Positions 7,901-8,438 of a DNA stretch of 8,438 nt are shown here, one piece after another (the first letter of the stretch is position 1; every line of letters begins with the position of its first letter). Under the pieces are notes generated by a model. The model had not been told where the DNA came from. It did no database searches and saw only the letters and a program-made list of their open reading frames with translations. The stretch comes from Prevotellaceae bacterium (lineage in GTDB: Bacteria; Bacteroidota; Bacteroidia; Bacteroidales; UBA932): assembly GCA_031287815.1 (NCBI GenBank), contig JAITSM010000240.1, positions 1-8,438 on the forward strand, in the 5' to 3' direction. The translations under genes were made by a program, and so were the position numbers.

Positions 7901-8246
7901 TGTTGTCTTCTTGCAAAACAATCCGTACGGCCGCGGCATCGCCTATCACATACGACTGCGCCTGGTATCCCAAAAAAGAAACAGACAAAGTCGCGTTGGG
8001 CTGTACGGTAAGGAAAAAAGCGCCATCCGCTGCCGTTACCGCCACATTGCCGGTTCCTTTCTCCAGCACCGTAGCCCCTGTGATTGCCTCCCCATTCCTG
8101 TCCACCACCGTACCGGTGATCGTTTTACTTTGCTGTTGCGCATACACAGGAGTAATGCACCACATCGCCAGCAGGCACACGCCCGCAAGGAAGCCCAAGC
8201 TCTTACCGAGCGCGCTTCCCGTCCTTTTGATTTTTTTTAATTCCAT
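4911..8246 (-). CDS. SusC/RagA-like TonB-linked outer-membrane transporter
   Basis: A 1111-residue TonB-dependent transporter. A signal peptide runs to about residue 36 (likely cleavage VYA|QQQ). A carboxypeptidase-regulatory-like (CarboxypepD_reg) domain covers about 43-112 (ITGTVVDRNGEAITGATV, FLGY). The TonB box region follows as DEVVVVGYGTQ (119-129), then the plug with SLQGITPGLTI (158-168), LNLRGTG (181-187) and the SusC signature LKDAASASIYGTRAAFGVVLITT (224-246). The rest is the beta-barrel with typical late motifs (DGDNEISAGDR, the VRVYFSGQNLFEF region), ending in VNF with the terminal Phe of outer-membrane barrels. There is no N-terminal STN domain, so direct signalling to an anti-sigma factor through that domain is not expected. 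With the downstream SusD-like lipoprotein it should import an oligosaccharide or similar ligand using TonB energy. An A8 run occupies codons 3-5. Confidence 0.97.
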   Translation of the reverse strand: MELKKIKRTGSALGKSLGFLAGVCLLAMWCITPVYAQQQSKTITGTVVDRNGEAITGATVLEKGTGNVAVTAADGAFFLTVQPNATLSVSFLGYQAQSYVIGDAAAVRIVLQEDNKVLDEVVVVGYGTQRRENLTGAVATVDVEKALNGKPVADVTKSLQGITPGLTITYKSGNLGSGAALNLRGTGTIIDGKAIDGTPLVLVDGVSSDLTLINPNDIASISVLKDAASASIYGTRAAFGVVLITTKKGEKQDKIRFSYSTNIAFSRPSNLVEFVDPEQELPVLMQAANRNTPGARSESFGMYHDVLLPKIKEWKQKYAGNRNGTEMVYGEDWEIIGGRAYTYRVWDPHKEMLLDWAPVQNHNLSVQGNLGEKSSFLISLGYMEQSGFMRINTDKMQRYNANVNFNTQLSKWLKADVNVQFARKKHEEPYNYYDGGGLNVSGYNGYFGYYLRWGEYFPYGTYEGKYFRHAPGFMDAADMNTLQTDLLRLNTSLTADITKDLKFIVEYSFSTENVNRVINGHPVQLLDFWSPGWDPNDIMGTAYKYVIAAGNAHDKVALGNSQNNNHVLNAYLTFIKELGEGHNLKVTAGSNIEANEYRRMYAERRNVMDESLIDIALTSGDQYVTSTWNALKPAHTEYAIAGFFGRVNYDYKRKYLLEVNARYDGSSKFPTGSLWGFFPSASVGYRITEEAFLQSIKGIANDIKIRASAGSIGNQNVSSNAFRPMMTSGTADWIVGATYPLSVTAPGIVDANLTWETVTTYDIGLDAQFLNSMFGVSFDWYQRSTKDILTTGKELPKAVGASAPLTNTGELRTRGYEISLNFNYAFNNDAAIYAVATLSDYQTEITQYNNPTKLFGSFYEGAVVGDIWGFETDRLFQADDFNSDGSLKNGIPNQDKLKTGNFKYGPGDVKYKNLDGDNEISAGDRTVDNPGDLTVIGNSTPRYEYSFRIGANLYNFDIDLFFQGVGKRDYWANSDLVLPLFNRADALYGEQLDYWTPDNTGAYFPNPYYPHASNALGAYAPGSNNFVAQSRYLLNMAYLRLKNLTVGYTLPANLTQKIGIDKVRVYFSGQNLFEFKDSRLPVDPEINETEAQWGRTYPYPRTLSFGLQVNF

Positions 8247-8269
8247 AGATAATTAAATTTAGTTGATTA

Positions 8270-8364
8270 GTTAAGAGTTAAGAGTAAAGAACTAAGAGTT
8301 AAGAGTTGGCTGGCGCCAGCCAACTCTTAATTCATAATTCATAACTCATAACTCATACTTCATA
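8270..8364. repeat. Two 7-bp repeat arrays flanking a palindrome in the susC-like leader
   Basis: On the + strand, five units occupy 8270-8304 (GTTAAGA, GTTAAGA, GTAAAGA, ACTAAGA, GTTAAGA) and five units of a different sequence occupy 8330-8364 (ATTCATA, ATTCATA, ACTCATA, ACTCATA, CTTCATA). Between them is a GC-rich palindromic core. Read in the gene's direction (- strand), the units before the core are of TATGAGT/TATGAAT type and those after it are pyrimidine-rich (TCTTAAC). This is the same polarity as in the hairpin before the creatininase-family gene (ATGGAGA before, TCTCCAT after). Confidence 0.9.
8299..8330 (-). promoter_or_regulatory. Perfect 32-bp palindrome with GGCGCC leader element, copy C
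   Basis: Bases 8299-8314 (TTAAGAGTTGGCTGGC) are followed by their exact reverse complement at 8315-8330. The central GGCGCC is at 8312-8317. On the - strand, in the direction of the susC-like gene, it continues as GGCGCCAGCCAACTCTTAAC, close to copies A and B with small insertions, and starts 71 nt before the start codon. There is no T-run after it on either strand, so it is not a terminator. It could be an operator for a dimeric regulator or form a cruciform or leader hairpin. Confidence 0.6.
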
Positions 8365-8438
8365 AAATTCATTTTTATTAACATTTTTTGTTAATTAGGC
8401 CGCATTGACATACTCAGTCAAAAAGGGGTATTACAGCA
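8365..8438 (-). promoter_or_regulatory. Upstream leader of the susC-like gene with two small inverted repeats
   Basis: Two inverted repeats lie upstream of the repeat arrays: ATTAACA-TTTTT-TGTTAAT at 8377-8395 (7-bp arms) and TTGAC-ATACTCA-GTCAA at 8405-8421 (5-bp arms). Either could be a regulator site or part of a promoter. On the - strand a TTTTTG near 8424-8419 is followed about 21 bases later by TAATTAAC, which only half fits the Bacteroidota -33/-7 pattern, so no promoter is claimed. No gene is seen in this stretch; a divergent gene could begin beyond the window. Confidence 0.3.

Noticed and set aside
8299..8330. Integron attC-like or invertible-promoter site
   Set aside because: The ends do not fit the RYYYAAC/GTTRRRY pattern, no integrase gene is present, and no second inverted copy at a distance could bound an invertible segment.

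Overview
The window is a piece of a Bacteroidota chromosome, most likely Bacteroidales. The main evidence is a textbook SusC/SusD outer-membrane pair: a TonB-dependent transporter with an N-terminal carboxypeptidase-regulatory-like domain, followed by a lipoprotein with RagB/SusD motifs. A/T-rich leaders without clear Shine-Dalgarno sequences fit the same phylum. Species cannot be told from the sequence alone.

Layout. Positions 1-250 hold an array of 21-bp direct repeats that starts before the window edge, then a short palindromic element and the leader of the first gene. A + strand cluster follows: an MFS transporter (251-1369), a SIS-domain phosphosugar-binding protein of the UPF0309/COG4821 type (1455-2216) and a creatininase-family metal-dependent amidohydrolase (2302-3096). 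The two gaps between them are 85 nt each if the preferred creatininase start is right. A strong bidirectional hairpin terminator (3110-3149) separates this cluster from a convergent - strand operon of a SusC-like transporter (8246-4911) and its SusD-like partner (4893-3163), which are 17 nt apart. Positions 8247-8438 are the susC-like leader, rich in short repeats and inverted repeats. All five genes are intact and there is no RNA gene, transposase or CRISPR array.

How the genes may work together. The SusCD pair should capture an oligosaccharide or similar ligand at the outer membrane and move it into the periplasm. The MFS protein could carry a small product across the inner membrane, and the SIS and creatininase-family proteins look like cytoplasmic enzymes acting on a sugar or cyclic sugar-derived compound. 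The substrate is not readable from the sequence and no glycoside hydrolase lies in the window.

The most unusual signal is in the non-coding DNA. Every leader upstream of a gene, apart from the 17-nt susC-susD gap, carries tandem repeats whose period is 7 bp or a multiple of 7, next to a GC-rich palindromic core. Three of the four cores contain GGCGCC followed by a shared GC(C)AAC..TTAA tail, all in the same orientation as the gene and 65-71 nt before the start codon. This could be a shared regulatory leader element linking the transporter/enzyme cluster with the SusCD operon, or a dispersed repeat family that inserts or grows in leaders.
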